Origin: an uncultured Planctomyces sp.
GTDB lineage: Bacteria; Planctomycetota; Planctomycetia; Planctomycetales; Planctomycetaceae
Length of the DNA: 64,000 nt
Direction of reading: 5' to 3'
Assembly (NCBI GenBank): GCA_937904325.1
Contig: CALGTK010000374.1
Span: 56,548-120,547 of the forward strand
Below the pieces are notes generated by a model that worked only from the letters and a program-made list of their open reading frames with translations, was not told the DNA's origin and did not search any database. A program made the position numbers and the translations under genes. How positions within the stretch are numbered: the stretch's first letter is position 1; each line of letters begins with the position of its first letter. Shown piece after piece: positions 34,789-45,045 of this stretch.

Positions 34789-35173
34789 AATTTCGTTTGC
34801 ACGCGTTGCTCGATGCTGATTCGAATTGTCGAGTCGTATGTCGGACCTGCCCGGTACTTCACACTTTCGATCGCCAACCGGCCACCTTTGCTGGCCCGCT
34901 CTGCAAATGGAGTTGAGGAGTCACTCACTCGTGCCCTCGATCCCGATCGCCTCTTCACGTTGATCCGGCACCACCACCCACGGATCAACCAGGGAACACA
35001 CCACAAGCAGGCGGGCCAGCTTTTTTGCGTCTGGACGATGACTTGCGGGCGTTCGACACGATTCAGAGAAGCTCCCATCGAGCACTTTTCAGTTGCCTCA
35101 AACGCGGATTGCCGCGATTACAGGTTTCGCGCAGAATGCTTCATATGCCCACTAATGTGAGTCTTCGCCGCTA

Positions 35174-35179
35174 TATAAT
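35174..35179 (+). promoter_or_regulatory. Possible -10 box of the RND efflux operon
   Basis: A perfect TATAAT stands 86 bp before the permease start codon in an otherwise GC-richer region. The matching -35 region is poor, so this is a tentative call. Confidence 0.3.
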
Positions 35180-35264
35180 TGCCGAAGCGTCTGACTTCCG
35201 TATTTTGAGCCGACGTCACAAGTCGCGGTGTTTTCGCATTGCGAGCGCTGCCTGAAAGCGAGCC

Positions 35265-38200
35265 ATGGTCCGTACCGCTCTGAAGAATCCGTACCTGGCT
35301 ATCGTTGTCGTGCTGATGGTTTTCGTTGTTGGGCTCACGAGTGCCGCACGAATTCCCGCTGACCTGCTTCCAACGTTTAAAACATCTGCGGTTCAGATTG
35401 TCTGCTTTTACCCGGGCATGCCGCCCGAGGTTATGGAGCAGGACATCATGAGCCGACTGCAACGCTGGACCGGTCAGTCGTCGGGCATCGAGCATCAGGA
35501 AGCTAAGGCGATGCAGGGTGTCTGCATCGTGAAGGACTTTTTCCATCCTGAGATCTCACGAGCGGAAGCGGTCGCCCAGGTCAGCATGTACGCGATGAGC
35601 GACATGTTTTATTTGCCGCCCGGGACGATCCCTCCGATGGTGATGCCGTTTGACCCGACGGCCAGTGTGCCGTTGTGTCTGGTGTCCGTGTCGAATCCGG
35701 ATATGACTGACGCCGAACTTTACGACGTCGCGTACAAAAATCTGCGAAATAACCTGCAATCGATCTCTGGGGTTATTGCGCCGGCTGTGAATGGTGGGAC
35801 ACTGCGGCGAATTCTGTGTTACACGGATCCGGAAAAACTGAAGGCTTACAACCTGACGATCATGGACGTCCACAAGGCGTTGCGATCGCAGAACGTTCTG
35901 ATTCCGGCGGGAAGCGCGAAGATTCAGGACAAAGAATTCTACATTTACACCAACGCGATCCCGAGCGAAGTCGACATGCTCAACGACGCGCCGGTCAAGA
36001 TGAGCGAAAACGGCGATCCCATTCTCTTCAGCGATATCGGCAGCGTCGAAGACACGCGGCAGATTCAATCAAACATCGTTCGAGTCAACGGCCGGTCGCT
36101 GGTCTATGTGCCGGTTTATCGACAGCCGGGCTCAAACACGATCGAGATCGTTGACAAGATTCACGGCAAACTTGCCGAAATCCTCGAACGACTGAAAGAA
36201 GAAAAACGAGACGCCGCCGGAAACGATGATCCGAAGATGGTGAACCTCAGTCTTGAGGTCGTCATGGACCAGTCAGTCAAAGTTCGAGAAGGCATCAATG
36301 CATTGTGGATTGCCGGCGCGCTAGGTGCGTTGTTTGCCGGTGCGGTCGTGCTGGTGTTTTTACGAAGTCTCAGTTCAACGCTTGTCATTGTGGTGGCGAT
36401 TCCGGTTTCGATCTTGTCTTCGTTGATCGGACTTTACTTCAGTGGCAACACCGTCAACGCAATGACCCTTGGAGGGCTTGCACTCGCGGTTGGAATTCTC
36501 ATCGACCAGGCAATCGTCGTTCTCGACAATATTGAGCGGCACATGCAGATGGGGACCGGCCGTCTTGAAGCGTCGCTTCGCGGAACTCGTGAGGTCGCTG
36601 TTCCGCTGTTTGTGTCGACGCTGACGTTTATCGTCGTCTTCTTCCCAGTGATGTTTTTGTCGGGGCTGGCGAAATATCTCTTCGCTCCACTGGCGGCCTC
36701 AGTGTTGTTCGCCGTGATTGCCTCGTACTTCATCGCGATTTTCTTCGTCCCGGTAGCTTGTTCCAAGCTGATGAAGCCGCGAGTTCTGGCAGACGGCGAG
36801 TCAGTCAACGAAGAACCTGAACTCACGTGGCTTGTTCGAACTTACAAAGGGATGTTGCTGGCTTCGCTGCGAGCGAAGTGGTTGGTGCTGGCAGTTGCTG
36901 CCGTCTTGTTCGTCGGTTCAATTTTATTGATGGGGCAAACGGGGCGTGAGTTGTTCCCGCCGGTCGATGCCGGGCAGTTTACGATTTACGCCCGCGCACC
37001 GTCGGGAACGAAGCTGGAAGTTTCTGAAGCCATCATCAAAGAAATCGAGAACGAAATCGTTTCGATCGTAGGCGACCCCGCGCCTGGAAATCCAGCCGAA
37101 GCGGTGTACGCAGTAACGCGTGAAAAATTCGCTGCCGGCTCCGAGGGGCAAGCGTTGAGCCCCGACGAGCAAGCCGCTGCAACTGCCGATTCCAATTGCC
37201 AGATGCTGATCTCAAACATCGGCGTGCTGATGGATTGGCCGGCTGCTTATACACCAAACACTGGTCCGATGGATTCCTTCGTACTCTGCCAGTTGGCCGG
37301 TAAAGGTGACCGTGACGTATTCAGTTATGTTACCGAGCTTCGCAAACAGCTCAATGAAAAGTTCCCGACCGTTGAATTTGCGTTCGACACCGGAGGCATC
37401 CTGACGGCAGCGCTCAATATGGGCGAGCCGTCGCCGATTCATCTTCAGGTTACGGGCTACCGGCTGAAGACGGCTCACGACATTGCCAACAAACTCGTCG
37501 ACACTATTAAGGAAGTCGAAGGCGCGACGGACGTCCGTATCGCGCAGCGGATCGATTACCCAATGATTCGAGTCGACATCGATCGTGTCGCTGCTGCCGA
37601 CCGCGGAGTCACTCCCGAAGACGTTATGAAATGTCTGGTCGCTTCAACCAACTCGTCGATCAACTTCGACCCCGCGTTCTGGATTTCTCCGAAGAACGGA
37701 AATCATTATTTCCTCGGGACTCAGTATCCGGAAGCCCGCATCGACTCGTTGGATACGCTCCGCTCAATTCCTGTTAAAGGCAGTGGCTCGGCCAGCGATG
37801 CTGAGACTGTCTACCTGGAAGATGTCGCCGACATCGTGACAAACGTTGAAGGTCCTTCGGTCGTCAATCATCGAAACATCACGCGAGTCACCGACGTCTT
37901 TGCAAATGTGGAGTCGGGTTATGACATGGGGTCGGTGATCGCTGAAATCGAAAGGAGACTTTCGGCTCCGGATCACCCGTTGAATTTATCACCGGTTCCT
38001 GACACACGTTCGCGGATTGCTCAGTATCCACCCTGGATGCAGGCGGGCTTGTCAGCCGTCGGTATGAACGAGCCGACACGGTTCGCCATCGGTGGCGACG
38101 GTTACAAAGGATTCACTGTCGAAGTACAGGGCGAAATTCGCGCGATGCGTGACTCATTTGTCGACTTTGCCCTGGGCCTCGTGCTGGCTTCCGTGCTCGT

Positions 38201-38675
38201 TTATCTGGTGATGGTCGGGCAGTTCCGATCGTTCGTCGATCCGTTCATCGTGATGGTCACCGTGCCGCTCGGATTTATCGGAGTGGCGGCAATTCTTTAT
38301 CTCACCGGGACGCGTCTCAATATTCAGTCATTCATGGGGATCATCATGATGATCGGCATCGTGGTTGAGTACACAATCGTGTTACTCGACTTTGCCAATC
38401 ATCGGTTGGCCGAAGGCGCTACCGTTCAGGAAGCCATTGTTGACGCGGCTGTTGTTCGCTTCCGACCGATTCTTATGACATCGATCACGACGATTCTCGC
38501 GCTGCTTCCTATGGCTATCGGCTTTGCGGGCGGCGAGGCTGACGAACCGCTGGCTCGAACGATCGTCGGTGGAGTCATCGCCGCGACGTTGCTGCCGAAG
38601 TTCGTCGTGCCGTGTCTTTATGTGCTGATCAAACGTCCGCCGAAACTGACGCAGGCAGAACCGGGATGGGAATAA
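35265..38675 (+). CDS. RND efflux permease (AcrB/CusA superfamily)
   Basis: Inner-membrane proton-driven pump of 1136 residues. It begins with TM1 (PYLAIVVVLMVFVVGLTSA). Two large periplasmic loops lie at about 35-330 and 570-920. A TM block contains GGLALAVGILIDQAIVVLDNIERHM, with the membrane Asp of the proton relay, and a second contains SFMGIIMMIGIVVEYTIVLLDFANHRL. RFRPILMTSITTILALLPMAIG is the conserved late RND motif. A fusion protein and a TolC-like channel follow, so the full tripartite system is encoded. The substrate (metal or drug) cannot be told from sequence alone. Confidence 0.93.
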   Translation: MVRTALKNPYLAIVVVLMVFVVGLTSAARIPADLLPTFKTSAVQIVCFYPGMPPEVMEQDIMSRLQRWTGQSSGIEHQEAKAMQGVCIVKDFFHPEISRAEAVAQVSMYAMSDMFYLPPGTIPPMVMPFDPTASVPLCLVSVSNPDMTDAELYDVAYKNLRNNLQSISGVIAPAVNGGTLRRILCYTDPEKLKAYNLTIMDVHKALRSQNVLIPAGSAKIQDKEFYIYTNAIPSEVDMLNDAPVKMSENGDPILFSDIGSVEDTRQIQSNIVRVNGRSLVYVPVYRQPGSNTIEIVDKIHGKLAEILERLKEEKRDAAGNDDPKMVNLSLEVVMDQSVKVREGINALWIAGALGALFAGAVVLVFLRSLSSTLVIVVAIPVSILSSLIGLYFSGNTVNAMTLGGLALAVGILIDQAIVVLDNIERHMQMGTGRLEASLRGTREVAVPLFVSTLTFIVVFFPVMFLSGLAKYLFAPLAASVLFAVIASYFIAIFFVPVACSKLMKPRVLADGESVNEEPELTWLVRTYKGMLLASLRAKWLVLAVAAVLFVGSILLMGQTGRELFPPVDAGQFTIYARAPSGTKLEVSEAIIKEIENEIVSIVGDPAPGNPAEAVYAVTREKFAAGSEGQALSPDEQAAATADSNCQMLISNIGVLMDWPAAYTPNTGPMDSFVLCQLAGKGDRDVFSYVTELRKQLNEKFPTVEFAFDTGGILTAALNMGEPSPIHLQVTGYRLKTAHDIANKLVDTIKEVEGATDVRIAQRIDYPMIRVDIDRVAAADRGVTPEDVMKCLVASTNSSINFDPAFWISPKNGNHYFLGTQYPEARIDSLDTLRSIPVKGSGSASDAETVYLEDVADIVTNVEGPSVVNHRNITRVTDVFANVESGYDMGSVIAEIERRLSAPDHPLNLSPVPDTRSRIAQYPPWMQAGLSAVGMNEPTRFAIGGDGYKGFTVEVQGEIRAMRDSFVDFALGLVLASVLVYLVMVGQFRSFVDPFIVMVTVPLGFIGVAAILYLTGTRLNIQSFMGIIMMIGIVVEYTIVLLDFANHRLAEGATVQEAIVDAAVVRFRPILMTSITTILALLPMAIGFAGGEADEPLARTIVGGVIAATLLPKFVVPCLYVLIKRPPKLTQAEPGWE

Positions 38676-38752
38676 TCGTTCCTCTGCCTTCGGTTTTGCT
38701 CAGTCTGACTTGTGATGCTTGTCTATCAGGTTCACTGCTCCGGGATAAAACG

Positions 38753-40087
38753 ATGTACCGACTTAATTACGCTGTTGTTGTTCTGCTGGGGCTGGTGGTT
38801 GCTTTTCAAACAAACATCAGCCGATCGTTTGCGGCAGATGGAGTTATTTATGACACCGTCAAGGTTGTCGGTAAAGACGCTCCCTTCGTCGAGAAGCTGG
38901 AACTGCGAGGCGCATCCGTGCACGGCTACGAGACAACGGATGTCATGTCAAAGCTAGCGGGCTACGTGTTGAAGATTCACGACGTCGATGGCGCACCGGT
39001 GGATATCGGCTCGATGGTGAAAGAAAATCAGGATCTCGTTGAGTTATCTGTTCCTGAAATGGTGAACGAGATGGCCGAGAAGATGGCCGAACTTGGTCAG
39101 GCCAGAGCGGAAGTCGATCAGGCGGTTGCGGCCGTTAAAGAGGCTGACGCTGAGGTTGCAACCAGGGTTGCTGAGATTCAACAGGCGATGGCCATGGAGA
39201 AGCAGAAGCTAGCGATGGTCTCCTATCGTAAGAAGCAGTTGGAGCGAGTTTCACGTCTGTTCAAGACCGGAGTTGTCGGCGAGGATAGTCAGATCGAGGC
39301 TCAGTTTGCTCTCGACGCTGTACGCGCTGAGTTTGTCACTGGCCCGAAAAATACGGTGTTCTATCCGGGAGTTCGCATCGCGGAAGCGCATGCTCGTGCC
39401 GCTGCTGCAGCGAAAGAAAGAGCAGTTGCAGACCTCAAGCTGGCGAATGAAAATGTCAACGTCGCGGATGCGGTTGTCGCCAGGCTGGCGACGATGCAGC
39501 AGTACGCGATAATCAAGGCTCCTCCGTTTTCGGGAATTGTGACACGCCGAATGGTTGACCGCGGTGCCTTCGTCCGTCCTCCGTCAAATTCGGGCGCGAT
39601 GCCGCTGTTTACGATTACTCGTATCGATAAGGTCCGTGTTGTCGTTTCCGTTCCAAACAACAAAGCGGCCAAGGCCCTGAAAGGGCAGGCGGTGTTGCTT
39701 GATCGAATTGGCGGATTGAAGGGTGTTGCTGTTGAGGGCCAGGTCAGCCGTATCGCCAACGTCCTTGAGAAGGGTTCGCGTATGATGCGCATCGAAGTCG
39801 ACATCCAGAATCCTGCTGTTGATGTCTTCACGAAAAAAGAACTCGTCCTTCGTCCCGGCCTGTACGGGACAGTGAATGTCACAATCAAAGACCACGGAGC
39901 CATACCGCTTGTCCCCACAAAGTCAGTCGCAACTGATGGCGATGGACGCGATTTCGTCATGCTGATCCTCGACGGAAAGCCCGTTAAGCAGGTTGTCGAG
40001 ATCGCCTTCGATGACGCCATCACGATCGGCCTGAGTAAAGGTGTCCGGATCGGTGACCACGTGCTGAAGAACGCTTCGGCCTATTGA
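38753..40087 (+). CDS. RND periplasmic adaptor (membrane fusion protein)
   Basis: HlyD/AcrA-type adaptor of 444 residues linking the pump to the outer-membrane channel. ATG 38753 opens a signal sequence (LNYAVVVLLGLVVAFQT). Longer in-frame starts overlap the permease and have no signal. A lipoyl/barrel-sandwich half is followed by a long coiled coil at about 90-260 (MAEKMAELGQARAEVDQAVAAVKEAD and onward), then APPFSGIVTRRMVDRGAFV and a beta-barrel with RIANVLEKGSRMMRIEVDI and LRPGLYGTVNV. It starts 77 bp after the permease stop. Confidence 0.9.
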   Translation: MYRLNYAVVVLLGLVVAFQTNISRSFAADGVIYDTVKVVGKDAPFVEKLELRGASVHGYETTDVMSKLAGYVLKIHDVDGAPVDIGSMVKENQDLVELSVPEMVNEMAEKMAELGQARAEVDQAVAAVKEADAEVATRVAEIQQAMAMEKQKLAMVSYRKKQLERVSRLFKTGVVGEDSQIEAQFALDAVRAEFVTGPKNTVFYPGVRIAEAHARAAAAAKERAVADLKLANENVNVADAVVARLATMQQYAIIKAPPFSGIVTRRMVDRGAFVRPPSNSGAMPLFTITRIDKVRVVVSVPNNKAAKALKGQAVLLDRIGGLKGVAVEGQVSRIANVLEKGSRMMRIEVDIQNPAVDVFTKKELVLRPGLYGTVNVTIKDHGAIPLVPTKSVATDGDGRDFVMLILDGKPVKQVVEIAFDDAITIGLSKGVRIGDHVLKNASAY

Positions 40088-40443
40088 GCGTGAGCCTACC
40101 AGCCCAGAAGCATGGCGAGTGGTGGCCGTAAGGCTGCCGGCCATTGCCTCAGGATCTTCGTCGGATTCACGGGCCAGCGGGCTCATGTCCACCGCTCGAC
40201 GTTATGCGAATGACATTGTCGGCGAATGATGTGATCGGTTTCTGACACATTCCAGTGCTGCTGGATCCTTAGATTCGGCACTTTCTTCGCAATCGGCAAA
40301 CTCTTCCACGAGAACCTCGGTCCTCCAGCCGATAAATCGGATGTCCAGCGAAGTTCCGCTGCGCACAGAGGAAAGTTCTGCTCTCAACTCAGGGTGGCTT
40401 TGATGCTGGCCTTGCGGACGGGCTCTGCCTGGAGGCGTAGATA
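40088..40443 (+). other. Gap inside the efflux locus
   Basis: This 356-bp region between adaptor and channel genes has no convincing gene. TGGCCG (40123-40128) and CGGCCA (40138-40143) form a small stem after the adaptor stop, without a T-run. It could lower expression of the channel gene relative to the pump, or the channel may have its own promoter here. Confidence 0.4.
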
Positions 40444-42330
40444 ATGCGTGGCCGATTCGCCGCACTGACGCTGCTGCTATTAATCGCGGCTGGGTGTCAG
40501 TTTCAGCTGGCTATCAAGCCGATCGGCTCTTCCAAGCCAGATGAGGTGAAGACGGCTGCGCAGAAGTCGGTACCGGCGCCTAGGTCATCCGTCCTTTCCG
40601 CGAAACTCGACCAGCGACCTCGTTGGCGGGCGACGAGTCCGGAAGAGCGTGCGAGTCGCCCCACGGCGTGGGCGGCGATGGCCTCGCGAACGAATGAGTC
40701 ATTGCCCCGGAAGACCGCGCCGAGCACCGTTGTTGTTCGACGTGAGAGTGCACAGCAACTTGTTCACCTGCCGGCGACGGGGTTAACGGCAGCTGCATTT
40801 TCGAAACCTGTAGTCAGTGAGTCGGTCCGTCTTACGAGTGCAATTGAGTTGCCGCCTGTTCCCGCCGGAGCACCGGCGTTGCTGCAACCGGTTACCAATA
40901 CTCAGAAGATTGTTAGCGCAGATACCAGCCCGCTTGTGAATGTGGTGGCGAAGCTTCCAACACCTGTACCGGCCGAGGAAGAGCCAGTAAAGCCGGACAT
41001 GGCCACGACGTCTGATAACGCTGGTCGTTTTCCAGTCAACCTGACGACCGTCCTGCAGTTGGCGGGTGCCGAGAATTGGCGAGTGCATCTTGCGGCCGAA
41101 CGAGTCCTGGAAGCGGAAGCGAATCTCGATGAAGCTCAGGCGGCCTGGCTGCCGTCATTGGTAGCAGGTTTTGGCTACACGAAACACGACGGCCAGATTC
41201 AAGGGACCAACGGAGAGATCGTAGACATTAGTCGCAACGCACTCTTCATTGGTGGTGGCGCTCGATCGGGACAGGCTCCGATTGCTGGTGGGGCAGGCGG
41301 TCCGGCGCGGTTGCAGATTGACCTTTCACTCACCGACGCGTTGTATCAACCGCTTGTGGCTAGACAGGTGAAGACGGCCGAAGAATTTCGTCAGGCAGCT
41401 ACGTTTAACGACGTTCTACTCGACGCCGCCGTCGCTTACTACGATTTGATTCTTGCGACTGGTCGCTCTGAAAATTTGAGAGCCCTGGATATTCCACTCG
41501 CGAATGATCTGCTCGTTCAGACGCAATCGTTTGTGGATGCCGGCAAAGGGTCGAAAGCTGACGTCACTCGAATTCAAACTGAGCTGACTGAACGGCAGCA
41601 GCTTCAAATTGATGCAGCTGCCGAAGTTTATATTGCGGCTGCGAAGCTGGCTCAGATTCTTCAGCTCGATCCCGAGACCTCACTGTTTGTACTCGAAGAG
41701 CGACCGATCGCGGTCGATATGATCGAACCGACGATGCGTGTTTCAGAACTGGTGGCTACCGGTCTGCAGACGCGACCGGAACTCGGTGAACGTTACGCTC
41801 GACTGGAAGCCGGCGAGTCTGCACTTGAACGCGAACAATGGAGACCGTTCCTGCCGAATCTGTCGGTCGGTGCTTCAGCCGGTGCATTCGGCGGAGGAGT
41901 CGGAAGTTCCGTGCAAGGCCTTGCTGGTCGGTCAGACTTCGACATTGCTGCCGTGTGGGAAGTGCGAAATCTGGGTTTCGGCCATGCCGCTCGCCAGGAC
42001 CAGCAGCGAAGCCGTTATCAGCAGTCGCTGTACGCGTACCACGCGACTCGGGACGGAATCGTTTCCGAGATCACGCAGGCTTATCACCAGGCACAATCGC
42101 AGCGAAAGCAAATCAAGCTTGCTGACTCGCGAATTAAGAACGCGCTCGAAACGTTCGAACTCAGCAAGGCGAGAATTCGCGGCCTGGCTGGATTGCCGCT
42201 CGAAGCTTTACAGGCGGTTCAGGCCGTGGCCGACGCACGCCAGAATCTGCTCGAAGCCGTCGTCGGCTACAACCAGGCTCAATTCCGCCTGATGCGAGCA
42301 ATCGGCGGCCCGATCCAGAGCGCCGAGTAG
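40444..42330 (+). CDS. TolC-family outer-membrane efflux lipoprotein
   Basis: Outer-membrane channel of 628 residues. The N-terminus is a lipoprotein signal (TLLLLIAAGC, Cys at 18). A Pro/Ser/Ala-rich, low-complexity stretch of about 180 residues follows, longer than in ordinary TolC proteins. The OEP domains begin near residue 195 (VLQLAGAENWRVHLAAERVLEAEANLDEAQAAWLPSL) and include the helical repeats VDAGKGSKADVTRIQTELTERQQLQIDAA and the late LEALQAVQAVADARQNLLEAVVGYNQAQFRL. It completes the RND tripartite set. Confidence 0.88.
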   Translation: MRGRFAALTLLLLIAAGCQFQLAIKPIGSSKPDEVKTAAQKSVPAPRSSVLSAKLDQRPRWRATSPEERASRPTAWAAMASRTNESLPRKTAPSTVVVRRESAQQLVHLPATGLTAAAFSKPVVSESVRLTSAIELPPVPAGAPALLQPVTNTQKIVSADTSPLVNVVAKLPTPVPAEEEPVKPDMATTSDNAGRFPVNLTTVLQLAGAENWRVHLAAERVLEAEANLDEAQAAWLPSLVAGFGYTKHDGQIQGTNGEIVDISRNALFIGGGARSGQAPIAGGAGGPARLQIDLSLTDALYQPLVARQVKTAEEFRQAATFNDVLLDAAVAYYDLILATGRSENLRALDIPLANDLLVQTQSFVDAGKGSKADVTRIQTELTERQQLQIDAAAEVYIAAAKLAQILQLDPETSLFVLEERPIAVDMIEPTMRVSELVATGLQTRPELGERYARLEAGESALEREQWRPFLPNLSVGASAGAFGGGVGSSVQGLAGRSDFDIAAVWEVRNLGFGHAARQDQQRSRYQQSLYAYHATRDGIVSEITQAYHQAQSQRKQIKLADSRIKNALETFELSKARIRGLAGLPLEALQAVQAVADARQNLLEAVVGYNQAQFRLMRAIGGPIQSAE

Positions 42331-42455
42331 TCGACAGCCGCACGCGGCGATAATTTTCAAACCGGCGGTTGGACGACGTTCCCGAAACGTCAGTATGATG
42401 AATGCTCGATTATTGAAAGCATTCTCGTCACTGAAGTTCTGGCTGGGTTCATTCG

Positions 42456-45023
42456 ATGTTGGTGTTGCCAAGAGAAATCTCCATATCCGCTTTGTGTGTT
42501 TGCGTTCTGGTTCTCTCCGGTGCGGCTGTGGATGGATTGGCCGCTCCCAAATCGCCGAATCTGTCTGAGCAACCGGTAGAGTTTGCCCGTGATGTGAAAC
42601 CATTGCTTCAGAAACTTTGTTCCAACTGCCACGGAGCTAAAGACAGGAAAGGGCATTTGCAGATCGAAATGCTCGATCATGAGCTGTCAACTGGTAAGGA
42701 CTCCGAAGCGTGGCATGATGTTCTGGACCGGGTGAATCTTGGGGAGATGCCGCCTTCCAAGGCGATGCAGCCGACGAAGGCTGAACGGCAGATTCTGGTT
42801 GAGTGGTTAACGGCAGGGCTTCGCCAGGCTGCAAAGTCGAAGAGACACGTTGCTGGTCGAGTCGTCATGCGACGACTGACGCGTTACGAATATCAGAACA
42901 CGATGAGCGATCTGCTTGGTGTCGAGTTGGACTATTCCGCGGAACTCCCACCTGAGCCGCTGTCGCCGGATGGCTTTCTGAATAATGGGGCGTCGCTTGA
43001 GATGTCTCCGACACAAATCGAGGCGTGCCTGCACGCGGCTCGATTGGGTTTGGGTGAAGCGATTGTCTCGGGGGACAAGCCGGTGATCCATTATTTTCGT
43101 AAATCGGTGACCGACGTCGGTCGACTGCCAAACAAACGTGTCGCCGGGCACGAACCCGTAAAGCCAGAGTTCGTTCTCGACGTAGATACTTTTCCACGTC
43201 GAGGAGAATTCGAAGTTCGGATTCAAGCTGGTGCGATCATTCCGGAAGGCCACGATTTCCCTCGACTGCGTCTCTCTATGGGATGCCTGCCCGGCATCGT
43301 TCACCTGCCTCGCAAAGTCGTGGGTGAAGTTGATGTTCGAGCATCAGTCGACGAACCGCAAAACTTTCTCTTTCGAGGTCGTATCGAGGATTATCCGCAG
43401 CCGGGTGATGTGCCGTTTGGAAACGTTGACTTCGACGGAATGATAATTCTAATCGATTTTCTCGATGCGGACGGCAATCAGTTGCGATATTCAGATCGGT
43501 CATACGCAGTACCGCCGCCGAAAAAGAAGCCGACTCCAAAGGGCAAGACGCCGACGCCGAAGTCGACCTTGACCAGTTATCCGGAACCGCCGCCCACTGC
43601 CGAGAATCCGCGGTTGGAGATCGTGATTAAGTCTGTCGAATTCGAATCGCCGGTCATTATCTCATGGCCACCGAAATGTCACTCGCAGATTCTCTCTGCC
43701 GAAGATGCCACGCCTCAGACGACGGATGACGAGAAAATTTACGTGCAGGATGTACTTGGGCGATTCGCCGCAAGAGCATTTCGGCGACCGGTGTCTGCCG
43801 ACGAACTGCGAGTAATGATCGAATTCTTCGAGGCGATTCGTTCCGATTCGTCCAGTTTCAAAGAGGCGATGCGCGAGACATTGGCTGCGGTCCTCGTCTC
43901 GCCACACTTTCTTTACATCGTTGAAACCAGGGATGAGTCAAACCTTGCGAAGCAAGCACGCAGGCAGCAGGTCAGCGATTTTGAACTCGCGTCACGCCTG
44001 TCGTACTTTTTGTGGAGCTCGATGCCGGATGATCGGTTGTTTGACCTTGCGAAAGCGGAAGAACTAAGCAAACCGCAGGTTCTTGAACAGGAAGTTCAAC
44101 GGATGCTGTTGGATGACCGTTCGGCTGAATTTGTAACGCGGTTTGCGGATCAGTGGTTCGATCTCGCAGCACTTGACCGGGTTGCAGTCAATCCGGAGTT
44201 CTACCCAGAGTTTGACAATCGGCTGAAGTTTCAGATGGCGGAGCAGACTCGCGAGTTTCTTGCGGAAGTGCTTCGTTCGAAAGAAAGTTGTCTCGACCTG
44301 CTGGATTCCGATTGGACTGTGCTGAACCGATCTCTCGCCAGACATTACAGGATGATCGGGCCAAGGTCGTCGAAGTTCGAACGTGTTGCGCTGCGAGGTG
44401 ACCAACGACGAGGCGGCCTGTTGGGGCAGGGCGCTTTTTTGCTCAGCAATTCGGACGGCGAGCAGTCTCATCCCATTAAACGCGCGGTGTGGATTCTGGA
44501 TCGATTACTGGATTCGCCGCCGGCTCCTCCACCTCCCGATGTGCCGGAACTGGATTCTGAGAACCCGGACCTCGCTGGACTTTCGCTCAAGGAAAAACTC
44601 GCCGCGCACCGAGACAAAGAGGCGTGTGGCAACTGCCATCGCGGCATCGATCCGTGGGGCGTGCCGCTCGGGAAATTTAACGCCGTCGGTCTGTGGCAGG
44701 AGACTTCTTCCGTGCGGCAAGTCAGCAAAACCAAAGGCGGTAAGAACACGGTCGGTGTTCCCGTCGATGCTTCCAGCGTATTGCCGGACGGGACAAGAAT
44801 CGACGGCCTGAATGAACTGAAGAAGTATCTTCGAGAGAATCGCCGAGAGCTGTTTGCGCGAGCGGTGATTACTCGACTCACTGCCTACGGACTCGGACGT
44901 TCGCTGGATCTCGGCGACCGAAAGACGATTGATGAACTGACTTCTATTTTCATTGACTCTGATTTTCGGTTAAATCAAGTAATAGTTTCGCTCGTGAACA
45001 GCGAGTCGTTTCTGACGAAATGA
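42456..45023 (+). CDS. Secreted c-type haem protein with DUF1587/1592/1588/1585 domains
   Basis: A planctomycete-type protein of 855 residues. After a signal peptide it has a cytochrome-like haem site (CSNCHG, Cys55, Cys58, His59) with LGEMPP further on, providing a likely Met ligand. DUF1587 follows (RRLTRYEYQNTMSDLLGVELD). A carbohydrate-binding-like beta region and a Pro/Lys-rich loop (about 350-375) come next. DUF1592 is at FELASRLSYFLWSSMPDD and DUF1588 at SHPIKRAVWILDRLL. A second CxxCH (ACGNCHRGIDPWG) and DUF1585 close it. It is paired with DUF1552, and the function is still unknown; polysaccharide oxidation is often proposed. Confidence 0.93.
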   Translation: MLVLPREISISALCVCVLVLSGAAVDGLAAPKSPNLSEQPVEFARDVKPLLQKLCSNCHGAKDRKGHLQIEMLDHELSTGKDSEAWHDVLDRVNLGEMPPSKAMQPTKAERQILVEWLTAGLRQAAKSKRHVAGRVVMRRLTRYEYQNTMSDLLGVELDYSAELPPEPLSPDGFLNNGASLEMSPTQIEACLHAARLGLGEAIVSGDKPVIHYFRKSVTDVGRLPNKRVAGHEPVKPEFVLDVDTFPRRGEFEVRIQAGAIIPEGHDFPRLRLSMGCLPGIVHLPRKVVGEVDVRASVDEPQNFLFRGRIEDYPQPGDVPFGNVDFDGMIILIDFLDADGNQLRYSDRSYAVPPPKKKPTPKGKTPTPKSTLTSYPEPPPTAENPRLEIVIKSVEFESPVIISWPPKCHSQILSAEDATPQTTDDEKIYVQDVLGRFAARAFRRPVSADELRVMIEFFEAIRSDSSSFKEAMRETLAAVLVSPHFLYIVETRDESNLAKQARRQQVSDFELASRLSYFLWSSMPDDRLFDLAKAEELSKPQVLEQEVQRMLLDDRSAEFVTRFADQWFDLAALDRVAVNPEFYPEFDNRLKFQMAEQTREFLAEVLRSKESCLDLLDSDWTVLNRSLARHYRMIGPRSSKFERVALRGDQRRGGLLGQGAFLLSNSDGEQSHPIKRAVWILDRLLDSPPAPPPPDVPELDSENPDLAGLSLKEKLAAHRDKEACGNCHRGIDPWGVPLGKFNAVGLWQETSSVRQVSKTKGGKNTVGVPVDASSVLPDGTRIDGLNELKKYLRENRRELFARAVITRLTAYGLGRSLDLGDRKTIDELTSIFIDSDFRLNQVIVSLVNSESFLTK

Positions 45024-45045
45024 CGCTTCCGCAGATTGCAGAATA

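Larger units (their letters stand above)
34712..35264 (+). other. Intergenic region between mraZ and the RND operon
   Basis: Besides the hairpin at 34762-34788 and a possible -10 box near 35174, this 553-bp region shows only short frames on both strands, with no recognisable protein sequence. I see no RNA gene. Confidence 0.4.

Noticed and set aside
34813..35160. 115-residue frame between mraZ and the RND operon
   Set aside because: No ribosome-binding site or family pattern, and odd composition. Overlapping frames on both strands are just as long.
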